A DNA stretch of 15,831 bases from contig CALXUL010000302.1 in NCBI GenBank assembly GCA_944391635.1, forward strand, positions 1 through 15,831, in the 5' to 3' direction. This DNA is from an uncultured Clostridia bacterium. Lineage in GTDB: Bacteria > Bacillota > Clostridia > UBA1381. Below are positions 6,998 to 13,905 of the stretch, piece by piece (the first letter of the stretch is position 1; each line of letters begins with the position of its first letter). Below the pieces are notes generated by a model, which saw only the letters and a program-made list of their open reading frames with translations, was not told the DNA's origin and did no database searches. The position numbers and the translations under genes are program-made.

Positions 6998-8497
6998 TCA
7001 AACCTGCAAAAAGTCGCTTACAATATCTATCATTTCGTCTTTTTCACATACCGATTCAAAGATACGCGGTTTAGACTTAAGCTCTCCAAGCGATGCCGGA
7101 ATTTTCATACCGCTTTTTTCAGACAATTCCGAAAGCAATGTAAATTCATCCTTACCCGCAACTTTCGCATTCCCGTTTAGAGCAATTAGTACGCTCTGAT
7201 TGAATTTAAACGGGCTTGCGGTAGAGGCTATAACAGTTTTGGTTGTATCGCCGGTTTCCTTTACATATTTATCATAAACCGATTTTGCCACCGCGGTATG
7301 CGTATCCATTACATACCCATACTCCTCATAGCATTCTTTTATTGCCGTCATTGTTTCTTCGTCATCCGAGCAGCCGGCAGAGAACTTGGCTTTTATCTTA
7401 TTCATCATGCCGCTTTCAATTTCATATATTCCGTCATTTTTCAGTTTCTGCATAATATCCGAAATAAGCTTATCATCCCTATCCGAAATATGATACAAAA
7501 ACCGCTCCAGATTACTTGAAATCAAAATATCCATTGATGGGGATATAGTGGTATGGAACTGACGGTTTTTATTATACACACCGGTATTTATAAACTCGGT
7601 TAATACATTATTCTCATTTGATGCGCAGATAAACCTGTTTACAGGCAGACCCATGCAATACGCATAATATGAAGCAAGAATATTTCCGAAGTTTCCGGTA
7701 GGAACCACGATATTTATCTTATCTCCCAGATTTATTTCTCCTGCACAGAGCATATCTGCATATACTGAAAAATAATACACTATCTGCGGTACAAGGCGTC
7801 CCCAGTTTATTGAGTTTGCACTGGAAAGCTTGAAGTGGTTCTGAGCTAAAAAGTCCTTATACTCATTATCGGTAAAAATACGTTTTACGCCGTTTTGCGC
7901 ATCGTCAAAATTACCGCGCACGGCACATACATTTACGTTATTTCCTTCTTGCGTAACCATCTGAAGCTTCTGAATTTCGGATACGCCGTTATCCGGATAA
8001 AATACTATTATCCGCGTTCCGGAAACGTCCTTAAATCCCTCAAGAGCAGCCTTTCCGGTATCTCCCGATGTCGCAACCAGAATAACCACTTCATCATGCT
8101 CATTTGTCTTTTTCATAGAGGTTGTGAGCAGATGCGGCAATATCTGCAATGCCATATCCTTAAATGCGCATGTCGGACCATGCCACAATTCCAGGAAATA
8201 TGTGTTATCATTAAGCTTATAGCACGGAGCTATATTATCAGTTTCAAACTTCTCCTTTGTATAAGCGCTGTTCACACAATGTTCCAGCTCTTCCTTAGTA
8301 AAATCGGTAAGATACTTTGACAGTATATATTCCGCCCTGCCGCGGTAATTCATTGTTTTGAGCATCTCTATCTCATCAAGAGTCAGCGCAGGTATCGAAT
8401 CGGGTACAAATAATCCGCCCTCATCCGACAAGCCCTTCTTTATCGCTTCGGCTGATGATATTGAAATACCGCTGTTTCTCGTACTCTGATATTGCAT
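6998..8497 (-). CDS. thrC: Threonine synthase
   Basis: A 499-residue pyridoxal-phosphate enzyme that converts O-phosphohomoserine to L-threonine, the last step of threonine synthesis, in the cytoplasm. The N-terminal STRNSGISISSAEAIKKGLSDEGGLFVP is the class-defining opening of the long bacterial/fungal thrC type. The PLP lysine is K113 in CAFKDMALQ; VATSGDTGKAA and PTGNFGNILA hold the phosphate-binding loops, and TASPFKFNQSVLIAL is the conserved C-terminal segment. Length is normal and no lesion is seen. ATG 8497 is preceded by GAAAGGAA (8511-8518), a rather long gap of 13 nt. It is the last gene of an apparent pgi, P-loop protein, thrC operon with a 51-nt gap upstream. No leader peptide or T-box is seen in that gap. 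Confidence 0.96.
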   Translation of the reverse strand: MQYQSTRNSGISISSAEAIKKGLSDEGGLFVPDSIPALTLDEIEMLKTMNYRGRAEYILSKYLTDFTKEELEHCVNSAYTKEKFETDNIAPCYKLNDNTYFLELWHGPTCAFKDMALQILPHLLTTSMKKTNEHDEVVILVATSGDTGKAALEGFKDVSGTRIIVFYPDNGVSEIQKLQMVTQEGNNVNVCAVRGNFDDAQNGVKRIFTDNEYKDFLAQNHFKLSSANSINWGRLVPQIVYYFSVYADMLCAGEINLGDKINIVVPTGNFGNILASYYAYCMGLPVNRFICASNENNVLTEFINTGVYNKNRQFHTTISPSMDILISSNLERFLYHISDRDDKLISDIMQKLKNDGIYEIESGMMNKIKAKFSAGCSDDEETMTAIKECYEEYGYVMDTHTAVAKSVYDKYVKETGDTTKTVIASTASPFKFNQSVLIALNGNAKVAGKDEFTLLSELSEKSGMKIPASLGELKSKPRIFESVCEKDEMIDIVSDFLQV

Positions 8498-8548
8498 AAT
8501 TTTTCAAGTGTTCCTTTCATAAACCACCCGTTTTACACACGGACGGCA

Positions 8549-8959
8549 TTATACATATTTTTTAATATAATCAGGTGCTGTGTCCGCGTCTATGCTGACC
8601 GACATTACAAATGATATATTAAATTTCTTGCCTATTTCCTCTATTCTTGTCAAGAATTCTTCAAATCCGTCCATTGAGTGATGTACAATCTTTAGTGTTC
8701 CGTCAATAAATATATTGGTAATATCGAAATTACCGCTGATTATACCGCACAAAAACCCCAAAAATTCCTCCCACGATGCAATATTAAATTCTGATGTGTC
8801 GTACATTCTAACCGACGATTTTATGTCGTACATATTTCTCGAGGTATCATTGCTGACAAATACCACGTTACCATTTGCTACCTGTGCAGCATTGTTCACA
8901 TTCTCAATGAGTACCTTTGTCTTTCCTGTGCCCTTTTTTCCTATCAACAGCTCAACCAT
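8549..8959 (-). CDS. Small P-loop ATPase-like protein of unknown function
   Basis: A 136-residue protein with a Walker A motif GKKGTGKT at residues 7-14 (family pattern GxxxxGKT) directly after the first beta strand MVELLI. A later hydrophobic strand NIFIDGTL ends in Asp and may be the Walker B. It lacks the length and later motifs of a full AAA or PilT ATPase, although similar clostridial proteins are sometimes labelled PilT or ATP-binding. The open frame extends upstream to 9055 into pgi, but the start is ATG 8959: AAAGGAGGA (8967-8975) sits 7 nt before it, while the extra 32 residues are a lysine-rich, low-complexity translation of A-runs. It lies between pgi and thrC on one apparent transcript. 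Its substrate and partners are not evident. Confidence 0.75.
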   Translation of the reverse strand: MVELLIGKKGTGKTKVLIENVNNAAQVANGNVVFVSNDTSRNMYDIKSSVRMYDTSEFNIASWEEFLGFLCGIISGNFDITNIFIDGTLKIVHHSMDGFEEFLTRIEEIGKKFNISFVMSVSIDADTAPDYIKKYV

Positions 8960-8966
8960 TGTTTTG

Positions 8967-8975
8967 TCCTCCTTT
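8967..8975 (-). promoter_or_regulatory. Near-perfect ribosome binding site that fixes the P-loop gene start
   Basis: On the minus strand AAAGGAGGA lies 7 nt before ATG 8959. It decides against the longer frame starting at 9055 inside pgi. Confidence 0.85.
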
Positions 8976-9044
8976 TTATTTTTTTTTGGGGGTTTTATAT
9001 TTTTTTTAAGCAGGCGTTTTTCACGCATTGCTTTTTCTACGGTT

Positions 9045-10397
9045 TTATTTTCCAAGCCGCTTTTCTATTTCTTCTTTTTCCTTTTCATATCCGGGTTTTC
9101 CTAAAAGTGCAAACATATTCTTCTTATATGCCTCAACTCCCGGCTGGTCAAACGGATTAACGCCCAGCAAATATCCCGAAATACCGCATGCTTTTTCAAA
9201 GAAGTATACCATCTGACCGAAATAATATGCAGAAAGTTCCGGAACCTCTACCATCAGATTCGGCACACCGCCGTCGGTATGTGCAAGCGCAGTTCCCTCC
9301 GCCGCTTTTTCGTTTACAAAATCCATACTCTTACCGGCAAGGAAATTGAGCCCGTCTATATTGTCGGGCGTCTCTTCTATTATTATATCCTTTTTAGGCT
9401 TATTTACGCGGATAGCTGTTTCAAACAAAATCCGCTGTCCGTCCTGGATATACTGACCCATTGAATGTAAATCAGTTGAAAAATCTGCCGCAGCCGGGAA
9501 GATTCCTTTTGAATCCTTGCCCTCGCTTTCGCCGAAGAGCTGTTTCCACCATTCGCCGAAATAATGCAGTGCCGGCTCAAAATTAACCATCATTTCAACC
9601 GACTTGCCTTTTCTTAAAAGAATATTTCTTACTGCCGCATACTGATAACATTCATTTTTTGCAAGGTCAGGTTCCATAAATCTTTCTCTTGCATCAGCTG
9701 CGCCCTTCATCATCTCATCAATATCTATTCCGGCAGCTGCAATCGGCAAAAGTCCAACCGCAGTCAGAACAGAATATCTGCCGCCTACATCATCGCTTAT
9801 TACAAAGGTTTCATAACCTTCTTCATCTGCAAGATTTTTAAGCGCGCCGCGTGCCTTATCGGTTGTAGCATAAATCCTTTCGCGCGCACCTTCTTTGCCG
9901 TACTTCTTCTCCAATAGCTGCTTAAATATTCTAAACGCAATTGCAGGCTCGGTTGTTGTTCCTGACTTTGAAATTACATTAACCGAAATATCCTTGCCCT
10001 CTACTACTTCAAGAAGCTCTGCAAGATAACTTGAGCTTATTGAATTTCCGGCATAGAAAATCATCGGACCTTTGCGGTCTTTTTTATCCTGGACATTATA
10101 AAAGGAGTGCGCAAGCATTTCAATCGCCGCACGCGCGCCAAGATACGACCCGCCGATTCCGATTACTATCAGCACATCCGAATCCGAACGGATTTTTTCA
10201 GCCGCTTTTTTAATCCTTGCAAACTCCTCTTTATCATAATCTACCGGCAAATCAACCCAGCCCAAAAAATCATTGCCGGCGCCTGTTTTTTCGTGAATTT
10301 TTTTATGTGCTGCCGTCACATAATCTGCCATATAATCTATTTCCTGCTGCCTTACAAATCCGGCAGCTTTTGTATAATCAAATTTAATCTCTGCCAT
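9045..10397 (-). CDS. pgi: Glucose-6-phosphate isomerase
   Basis: A 450-residue cytoplasmic isomerase that interconverts glucose 6-phosphate and fructose 6-phosphate in glycolysis and gluconeogenesis. The sugar-phosphate-binding SIS folds are visible: IGIGGSYLGARA (about residues 81-92) and VISKSGTTTEPAIAF (about 140-155) carry the phosphate-binding Ser/Thr residues. GGRYSVLTAVGLLP is the first PGI signature and the conserved SEGKDSKGIFPA loop follows. The C-terminal GVNPFDQPGVEAYK includes the family's conserved Lys/His region. The length matches the short Firmicute-type enzyme. ATG 10397 is preceded by GGAGG. It heads the pgi, P-loop protein, thrC operon and is divergent from smpB. Confidence 0.97.
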   Translation of the reverse strand: MAEIKFDYTKAAGFVRQQEIDYMADYVTAAHKKIHEKTGAGNDFLGWVDLPVDYDKEEFARIKKAAEKIRSDSDVLIVIGIGGSYLGARAAIEMLAHSFYNVQDKKDRKGPMIFYAGNSISSSYLAELLEVVEGKDISVNVISKSGTTTEPAIAFRIFKQLLEKKYGKEGARERIYATTDKARGALKNLADEEGYETFVISDDVGGRYSVLTAVGLLPIAAAGIDIDEMMKGAADARERFMEPDLAKNECYQYAAVRNILLRKGKSVEMMVNFEPALHYFGEWWKQLFGESEGKDSKGIFPAAADFSTDLHSMGQYIQDGQRILFETAIRVNKPKKDIIIEETPDNIDGLNFLAGKSMDFVNEKAAEGTALAHTDGGVPNLMVEVPELSAYYFGQMVYFFEKACGISGYLLGVNPFDQPGVEAYKKNMFALLGKPGYEKEKEEIEKRLGK

Positions 10398-10430
10398 AAC
10401 TCAAAAGCCTCCGTTTCCTTCTTTTACTAT

Positions 10431-10459
10431 ATTTTAATACATATATGCAGATAAATCAA
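10431..10459 (-). promoter_or_regulatory. SigA-type promoter of the pgi operon
   Basis: On the minus strand TTGATT (10459-10454) and TAAAAT (10436-10431) are separated by 17 nt, about 35 nt ahead of the pgi start. It is divergent from, and does not overlap, the smpB promoter. Confidence 0.6.
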
Positions 10460-10510
10460 GTATTATTTTATAAATCGGCAATCTGCTTTATGTAAAATAG
10501 GTTTTAACTA

Positions 10511-10539
10511 TTGAAATATGGGCAAAATACTGTTATAAT
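10511..10539 (+). promoter_or_regulatory. SigA-type promoter of smpB
   Basis: TTGAAA (10511-10516) and TATAAT (10534-10539) with a 17-nt spacer lie about 35 nt before the smpB ATG. The pair is the same as that of the LOG gene and near consensus. Confidence 0.75.
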
Positions 10540-10574
10540 GATATAATCAATAACTGGAAAGGGTGACAAAACCT

Positions 10575-11042
10575 ATGCCGGATACACAAAAAATAATAGC
10601 TCAGAACAAAAAAGCACGGCATAACTATTTTATTGATGAAACTATCGAAGCCGGTATAGAATTGTTCGGCACAGAGGTTAAATCAGTGCGCGCATCAAGA
10701 GTGAATCTATCCGATTCCTATGCAAGCGTTGACAAGGGCGAAGTGTTTGTTCATGGTATGAATATAAGCCCGTATGAAAAGGGGAATATCTTTAACCGCG
10801 ACCCGCTACGGCCAAAAAAACTGCTTCTTCATAAACGTGAAATAAGGCGGCTAATCGGGCTTACAGCCCAGGACGGGTTTTCATTAATCCCGCTTTCTCT
10901 CTACTTTAAAGGCTCAATCGTAAAGGTTGCGCTTGGCGTATGCCGCGGTAAAAAACTCTACGATAAACGCCGCGATATTGCCGACCGCGACTCTAAACGC
11001 AGTATGGACCGTGCATTTAAAGAACATAATAACCGTTTTTAG
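10575..11042 (+). CDS. smpB: SsrA-binding protein SmpB
   Basis: A 155-residue RNA-binding protein of trans-translation. It carries tmRNA into stalled ribosomes and places its C-terminal tail in the empty mRNA channel. Recognisable segments are IIAQNKKARHNYFIDETIEAGIELFGTEVKS (N-terminal OB-fold), the ANLSDSYA-like VNLSDSYASV, the HLLLHKREI-like KLLLHKREIRRL and the C-terminal GKKLYDKRRDIADRD tail that helps position tmRNA. Size is normal. A GTG at 10563 is in frame, but AAAGGGTGA (10558-10566) overlaps it and sits 8 nt before ATG 10575, so the ATG is the start (MPDTQKIIAQ). The partner tmRNA gene was not found in the window. No clear terminator separates smpB from scfA, which has its own promoter. 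Confidence 0.95.
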   Translation: MPDTQKIIAQNKKARHNYFIDETIEAGIELFGTEVKSVRASRVNLSDSYASVDKGEVFVHGMNISPYEKGNIFNRDPLRPKKLLLHKREIRRLIGLTAQDGFSLIPLSLYFKGSIVKVALGVCRGKKLYDKRRDIADRDSKRSMDRAFKEHNNRF

Positions 11043-11064
11043 CCAAAATTTTATTTTTACCCCC

Positions 11065-11093
11065 TTTTCAAACTAAAAAAAGTGTGATATACT
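11065..11093 (+). promoter_or_regulatory. Putative SigA-type promoter of the SCIFF cluster
   Basis: TTTTCA (11065-11070) and TATACT (11088-11093) are 17 nt apart, 23 nt past the smpB stop and about 38 nt before the scfA ATG. Both hexamers are near consensus. Confidence 0.55.
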
Positions 11094-11131
11094 GTTTATA
11101 CAGAATTTAGAATAATCGGAGGAATACTAAA

Positions 11132-11278
11132 ATGACACATGTAAAAACTCTTAATAAAGCAGTACTTAAGGAAAGCGTAAAACGCGGCGGCTGCGGCGAA
11201 TGCCAGACTTCCTGCCAGTCAGCATGCAAAACATCCTGTACTGTTGCAAACCAGAAATGCGAACAGCTGAAAAAATAA
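11132..11278 (+). CDS. scfA: SCIFF precursor peptide (six-cysteine ranthipeptide)
   Basis: A 48-residue peptide with six cysteines at 21, 24, 28, 32, 36 and 43 (C-GE-C-QTS-C-QSA-C-KTS-C-TVANQK-C), the hallmark of the 'six cysteines in forty-five' family found widely in Clostridia. The leader MTHVKTLNKAVLKESVKRGG is the part recognised by the maturase. In studied SCIFFs the radical SAM partner links Cys sulfur to the side chain of Thr or other residues (ranthionine bonds); Thr26, Thr34 and Thr37 lie between cysteines here and are candidate acceptors. GGAGG (11118-11122) precedes ATG 11132 by 9 nt. The gene is too short for most ORF callers. It sits between smpB and its maturase scfB. The role of mature SCIFF is debated; quorum-sensing-like and regulatory functions have been proposed. 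Confidence 0.95.
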   Translation: MTHVKTLNKAVLKESVKRGGCGECQTSCQSACKTSCTVANQKCEQLKK

Positions 11279-11291
11279 AAACCTTTAAATC

Positions 11292-11304
11292 GGAGCAATG
11301 CTCC
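11292..11304 (+). other. Small hairpin between scfA and the structured RNA
   Basis: GGAGC (11292-11296) pairs with GCTCC (11300-11304) around AAT, 14 nt past the scfA stop. It is followed by CAAAAAA, not a T-run, so it is unlikely to terminate. It may protect the scfA mRNA 3' end or mark a processing boundary with the RNA downstream. Confidence 0.3.
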
Positions 11305-11310
11305 CAAAAA

Positions 11311-11510
11311 AGGAGGAGAGTTTGCGACAGATTATAGCCTGTTCATGGAGCGTTAGCCCATCAAAGGGTTTAGCGGAAGTTATAATCTCCCGGCTAAAAC
11401 CTTAAAATGAACCCGCGGCACATAAAGGCGTGGGATATCTGCGCTTAGGTTATAAAAGCATGGCTGCCTCGCAGGGCACGGCTTGTCCGTACTGCCGGCA
11501 GCTATTTTTT
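11311..11510 (+). ncRNA. Structured, pseudoknot-capable RNA between SCIFF and its maturase (possibly raiA-type)
   Basis: About 200 nt with no acceptable coding frame but dense pairing. AGATTATA (11329-11336) pairs with TATAATCT (11381-11388). Inside it lies a hairpin CGTTAGCCC (11351-11359) with GGGTTTAGCG (11366-11375). GTTCAT (11341-11346), inside the first stem, pairs with ATGAAC (11407-11412) outside it, forming a pseudoknot. CCCGCG (about 11412-11417) pairs with CGTGGG (11429-11434), sharing one base with the pseudoknot, and AACCT (11398-11402) may pair with AGGTT (11447-11451). The RNA ends in a strong terminator hairpin. Size, compact pseudoknotted shape and clostridial context recall the raiA RNA class, but I cannot align it to that family from memory, so the family name is tentative. 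It does not look like 6S RNA (no long closing stem), tmRNA (no tRNA-like end) or SRP RNA. Confidence 0.7.
11460..11510 (+). terminator. Intrinsic terminator ending the structured RNA, upstream of scfB
   Basis: ATGGCTGCC (11460-11468) pairs with GGCAGCTAT (11497-11505). An inner stem GGCACGG (11475-11481) pairs with CCGT and GCC (11487-11496) around CTTGT. T6 follows at 11505-11510. It lies only about 10 nt before the scfB ribosome binding site, so scfB expression must come from readthrough or an unseen promoter. Confidence 0.8.
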
Positions 11511-11519
11511 GAGTTTAGA

Positions 11520-11537
11520 TTGGAGTTTTTTAAGTTG
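11520..11537 (+). promoter_or_regulatory. Ribosome binding site and TTG start of scfB
   Basis: TTGGAG (11520-11525) lies 9 nt before TTG 11535. The resulting N-terminus MIHKYKLMDLNIVLDV matches the usual SCIFF-maturase opening, whereas the in-frame GTG at 11430 and ATG at 11460 lie inside the structured RNA. Confidence 0.8.
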
Positions 11538-12911
11538 ATACATAAATATAAACTAATGGACCTTAACATCGTCTTAGACGTTTACAGCGGCGCGGTGCAT
11601 ATAGTTGACGATGTTTTCTATGACCTTCTTGATAAAATCGGCGAAAGTTTTGATAAATCTCAGGATTACAGTAATATTATTGCCGAAGTGGGCAAAAAAT
11701 GCTCGCAAAAAGAGGCAGAAGAAAGCTTTTCGGAGCTTTGCCGCTTAAATAGCGAAGGTCAGCTTTATACTGAGGATTTTTACGCGGAGCTTGCGCAGAA
11801 ATGGAATAAAAAATCAGTAGTAAAGGCTTTGTGCCTGCATGTTGCGCACGACTGTAACCTGAGGTGTAAATACTGCTTTGCCGATACCGGCGAATTTCAG
11901 GGTCACCGCTGCCTGATGAGCGCAGAGGTAGGCAGGGCGGCAATTGATTTTGTAATTAAAAATTCCGGCTCGCGCAAAAATATAGAGATTGACTATTTCG
12001 GCGGACAGCCGCTTATGAACTTTGATGTGGTAAAGGAAATTACCGAATACGCAAAATTACGCGGTAAAGACTCGGGCAAAAATTTCAGATTTACCATTAC
12101 CACTAACGGAATCCTGCTTAATGATAAAATCAAAGAATATATAAACGAAAATATGTCAAACGTGGTACTTAGCCTTGACGGGAGAAAATCAACAAATGAC
12201 CGTATGCGTGTAAGGCTTGACGGGTCGGGTTCATATGATGCGATTGTACCCAAATTCATTGATATTGCCAATAGCCGAAACCAGGATAATTACTATGTAC
12301 GCGGAACATTCACAGCCGAAAACCTTAATTTTGCGGATGATGTAATGCATATGGCAGACCTTGGATTTTTGCAGACCAGCGTCGAGCCGGTTGTAGCGCC
12401 GGAGAGTGAGAGCTGGGCTCTTAAGGACGAGCATCTGGATATTATAAAGGCAGAATATGAAAAGCTTGCAAAGCTTTATATTGACCGCCGCCGCGAGGGC
12501 AAACCGTTTAATTTCTTTCACTTTATGATAGACCTTGACCAGGGACCTTGTATAGTAAAGCGCCTGTCGGGCTGCGGAGCGGGTCATGAATATGTTGCAG
12601 TCACACCTGAAGGCGATATATATCCCTGCCATCAGTTTGTCGGAAATACCGATTTTAAGATGGGCAGTGTCCTGACGGGTGAATTTGACGAAAATATAAA
12701 ATCCAAATTTGAAAAATCAAACGTATATACCAAACCCGACTGCGAAAAATGTTTTGCAAAATTCTATTGCAGCGGCGGCTGTTCGGCAAATGCTTATAAC
12801 TTCAATAAGGATATAAATAAGCCCTATCGCCTCGCGTGTGAATTTGAGCGCAAAAGAGTAGAATGTGCTATTGCAATTGAAGCGATAAAAGCTATGGAGG
12901 GGCTTGATTAA
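11535..12911 (+). CDS. scfB: SCIFF radical SAM maturase (SPASM-type thioether-forming enzyme)
   Basis: A 458-residue radical S-adenosylmethionine enzyme that installs thioether crosslinks in the SCIFF peptide. The N-terminal MIHKYKLMDLNIVLDVYSGAV to about residue 90 is the peptide-binding (RRE-like) region typical of this family. The SAM-cluster motif CNLRCKYCF has its cysteines at 107, 111 and 114. The C-terminal SPASM domain with auxiliary cluster cysteines includes SGCGAGHEYVAVTPEGDIYPC, then CEKCFAKFYCSGGC and a late AC. All expected cysteines are present. The TTG start is unusual but fits the ribosome binding site and family alignment; the longer GTG version at 11430 adds 35 residues translated from the RNA. 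It lies downstream of scfA and 5 nt ahead of the HD-domain gene. Confidence 0.95.
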   Translation: MIHKYKLMDLNIVLDVYSGAVHIVDDVFYDLLDKIGESFDKSQDYSNIIAEVGKKCSQKEAEESFSELCRLNSEGQLYTEDFYAELAQKWNKKSVVKALCLHVAHDCNLRCKYCFADTGEFQGHRCLMSAEVGRAAIDFVIKNSGSRKNIEIDYFGGQPLMNFDVVKEITEYAKLRGKDSGKNFRFTITTNGILLNDKIKEYINENMSNVVLSLDGRKSTNDRMRVRLDGSGSYDAIVPKFIDIANSRNQDNYYVRGTFTAENLNFADDVMHMADLGFLQTSVEPVVAPESESWALKDEHLDIIKAEYEKLAKLYIDRRREGKPFNFFHFMIDLDQGPCIVKRLSGCGAGHEYVAVTPEGDIYPCHQFVGNTDFKMGSVLTGEFDENIKSKFEKSNVYTKPDCEKCFAKFYCSGGCSANAYNFNKDINKPYRLACEFERKRVECAIAIEAIKAMEGLD

Positions 12912-12916
12912 TAGGT

Positions 12917-13576
12917 ATGAAAATTCCCTTTGAACAGATACGTACAAATCCTGAAGTAAACGCGCTTATCAAAAGCGCCGACAAAACTATGGAATCGCTC
13001 GGATTTACCGAGCACAGCTATGTCCATGCGGGAATAGTATCAAACGGCGCTGCGGAAGTTTTAAGCGCAATAGGAGCAAGCGAACACGAAGTTGAGCTTG
13101 CAAAAATAGCAGGATATATGCATGATATAGGGAATATGGTAAACCGCCATTCCCACGCCCAGACCGGGGCAATACTTGCATATGACCTTTTAAGGCGTCT
13201 TGATATGGATATAGACGATGCAATAGCTATATCCGGAGCAATCGGCAATCACGACGAGGGGACAGGAAATGCTATAAGCGCTATTTCTGCGGCTTTAATC
13301 CTTGCTGATAAATCAGATGTCAGAAAATCGCGCGTACGTAATAAAACACAAGATTATGATATCCATGACCGCGTAAACTCCGCTGTTGAAAAAAGCTCGC
13401 TTATCACCGATACCGACGCCGGCATAATAACCGTTAAGATGACAATAGACACATCTGTTTCATCTGTTATGGACTATTTTGAAATCTTTTTGGCGCGTAT
13501 GATAATGTGCCGTAAAGCTGCGGACTTTTTTGATATGCGACTTAAAATTAAAGCAAACGATATGGTTCTTTTGTAG
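12917..13576 (+). CDS. HD-domain phosphohydrolase downstream of scfB
   Basis: A 219-residue HD-superfamily metal-dependent phosphohydrolase, probably cytoplasmic. Putative metal ligands are H37 (SYVHAG), H69-D70 (GYMHDIGN), H112 (IGNHDEG) and D131 (LILADKSDV), in the expected order H...HD...H...D. The SDVRKSRVR segment after the last Asp is common in clostridial HD proteins found next to the SCIFF maturase. Substrate is unknown; HD proteins act on nucleotides, cyclic dinucleotides or (p)ppGpp. ATG 12917 lies 5 nt after the scfB stop; a GGAGGGG in the scfB 3' end (about 12896-12902) is rather far, about 14 nt. It is probably cotranscribed with scfB and may be part of the SCIFF pathway or only a conserved passenger. 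Confidence 0.88.
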   Translation: MKIPFEQIRTNPEVNALIKSADKTMESLGFTEHSYVHAGIVSNGAAEVLSAIGASEHEVELAKIAGYMHDIGNMVNRHSHAQTGAILAYDLLRRLDMDIDDAIAISGAIGNHDEGTGNAISAISAALILADKSDVRKSRVRNKTQDYDIHDRVNSAVEKSSLITDTDAGIITVKMTIDTSVSSVMDYFEIFLARMIMCRKAADFFDMRLKIKANDMVLL

Positions 13577-13652
13577 AACTTTGCATTTAATTTTACAGCC
13601 CTTTTGTTTTGTCCGTCAAAAAACGACATAATATAGCAATAGAACATATTTT

Positions 13653-13670
13653 ATGTCCCTGTTTTTAAAT
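13653..13670. repeat. Direct repeat copy A (ATGTCCCTGTTTTTAAAT)
   Basis: An 18-nt sequence that matches 13921-13938 at 17 of 18 positions. This copy lacks the GGGACA arm that makes the second copy palindromic. Both copies lie in the same non-coding gap. Confidence 0.5.
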
Positions 13671-13671
13671 A

Positions 13672-13840
13672 AAGGCATAAGCGTGCCGATAAACTTTCGG
13701 CACGCTGGCAGACTCCGAAAAAGGAAGTTAGATTTTCGCATTTGGCTTTGTCGGCATACGTGGGTACATTAAAAGATAAATGCGGAAAAAACAGGCAATG
13801 GAGCTGATTTTCAGGCAAAATCAGCTCCATTTTTATTTTT
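13672..13840 (+). ncRNA. Candidate structured 3' region or independent small RNA
   Basis: No gene is seen here, but structure is evident. GCGTGCCGA (13681-13689) pairs with TCGGCACGC (13697-13705) around 7 nt. CGCATTT (about 13737) pairs with AAATGCG (about 13778). A second TCGGCA (about 13751) could compete for the first arm. The stretch ends in a very strong terminator. It may be the 3' UTR of the HD gene or a small RNA from a weak promoter near 13610-13640 (TTGTCC, 17 nt, TATAGC). I do not recognise a known family. Confidence 0.35.
13798..13840 (+). terminator. Strong intrinsic terminator of the SCIFF/HD side
   Basis: A perfect 14-bp stem (13798-13811 with 13817-13830) with a 5-nt loop CAGGC is followed by TTTTATTTTT. 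It is the main plus-strand terminator after the HD gene; on the minus strand a T-run follows only after a short gap, so it could also stop readthrough from the ger operon. Confidence 0.9.
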
Positions 13841-13905
13841 ATTTAATAAACTATTAACAATAATACTTTTCATTTTTTTTCAATACTTGCTTGCGGTAAA
13901 ACGAC

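Noticed and set aside
9000..9055. N-terminal lysine-rich extension of the P-loop protein overlapping pgi
   Set aside because: It is translated from A-runs and lies upstream of a near-perfect ribosome binding site placed for ATG 8959.
8715..9216. Long plus-strand frames opposite pgi and the P-loop gene (and similar frames opposite thrC and GerC)
   Set aside because: They are antisense shadows of strongly supported genes, with no ribosome binding sites.
10563..10577. GTG start for smpB adding four residues
   Set aside because: The GTG lies inside the AAAGGGTGA ribosome binding site of the ATG at 10575.
11043..11520. tmRNA gene next to smpB
   Set aside because: The structured RNA has no tRNA-like acceptor end, CCA or tag-peptide frame, and sits after scfA.
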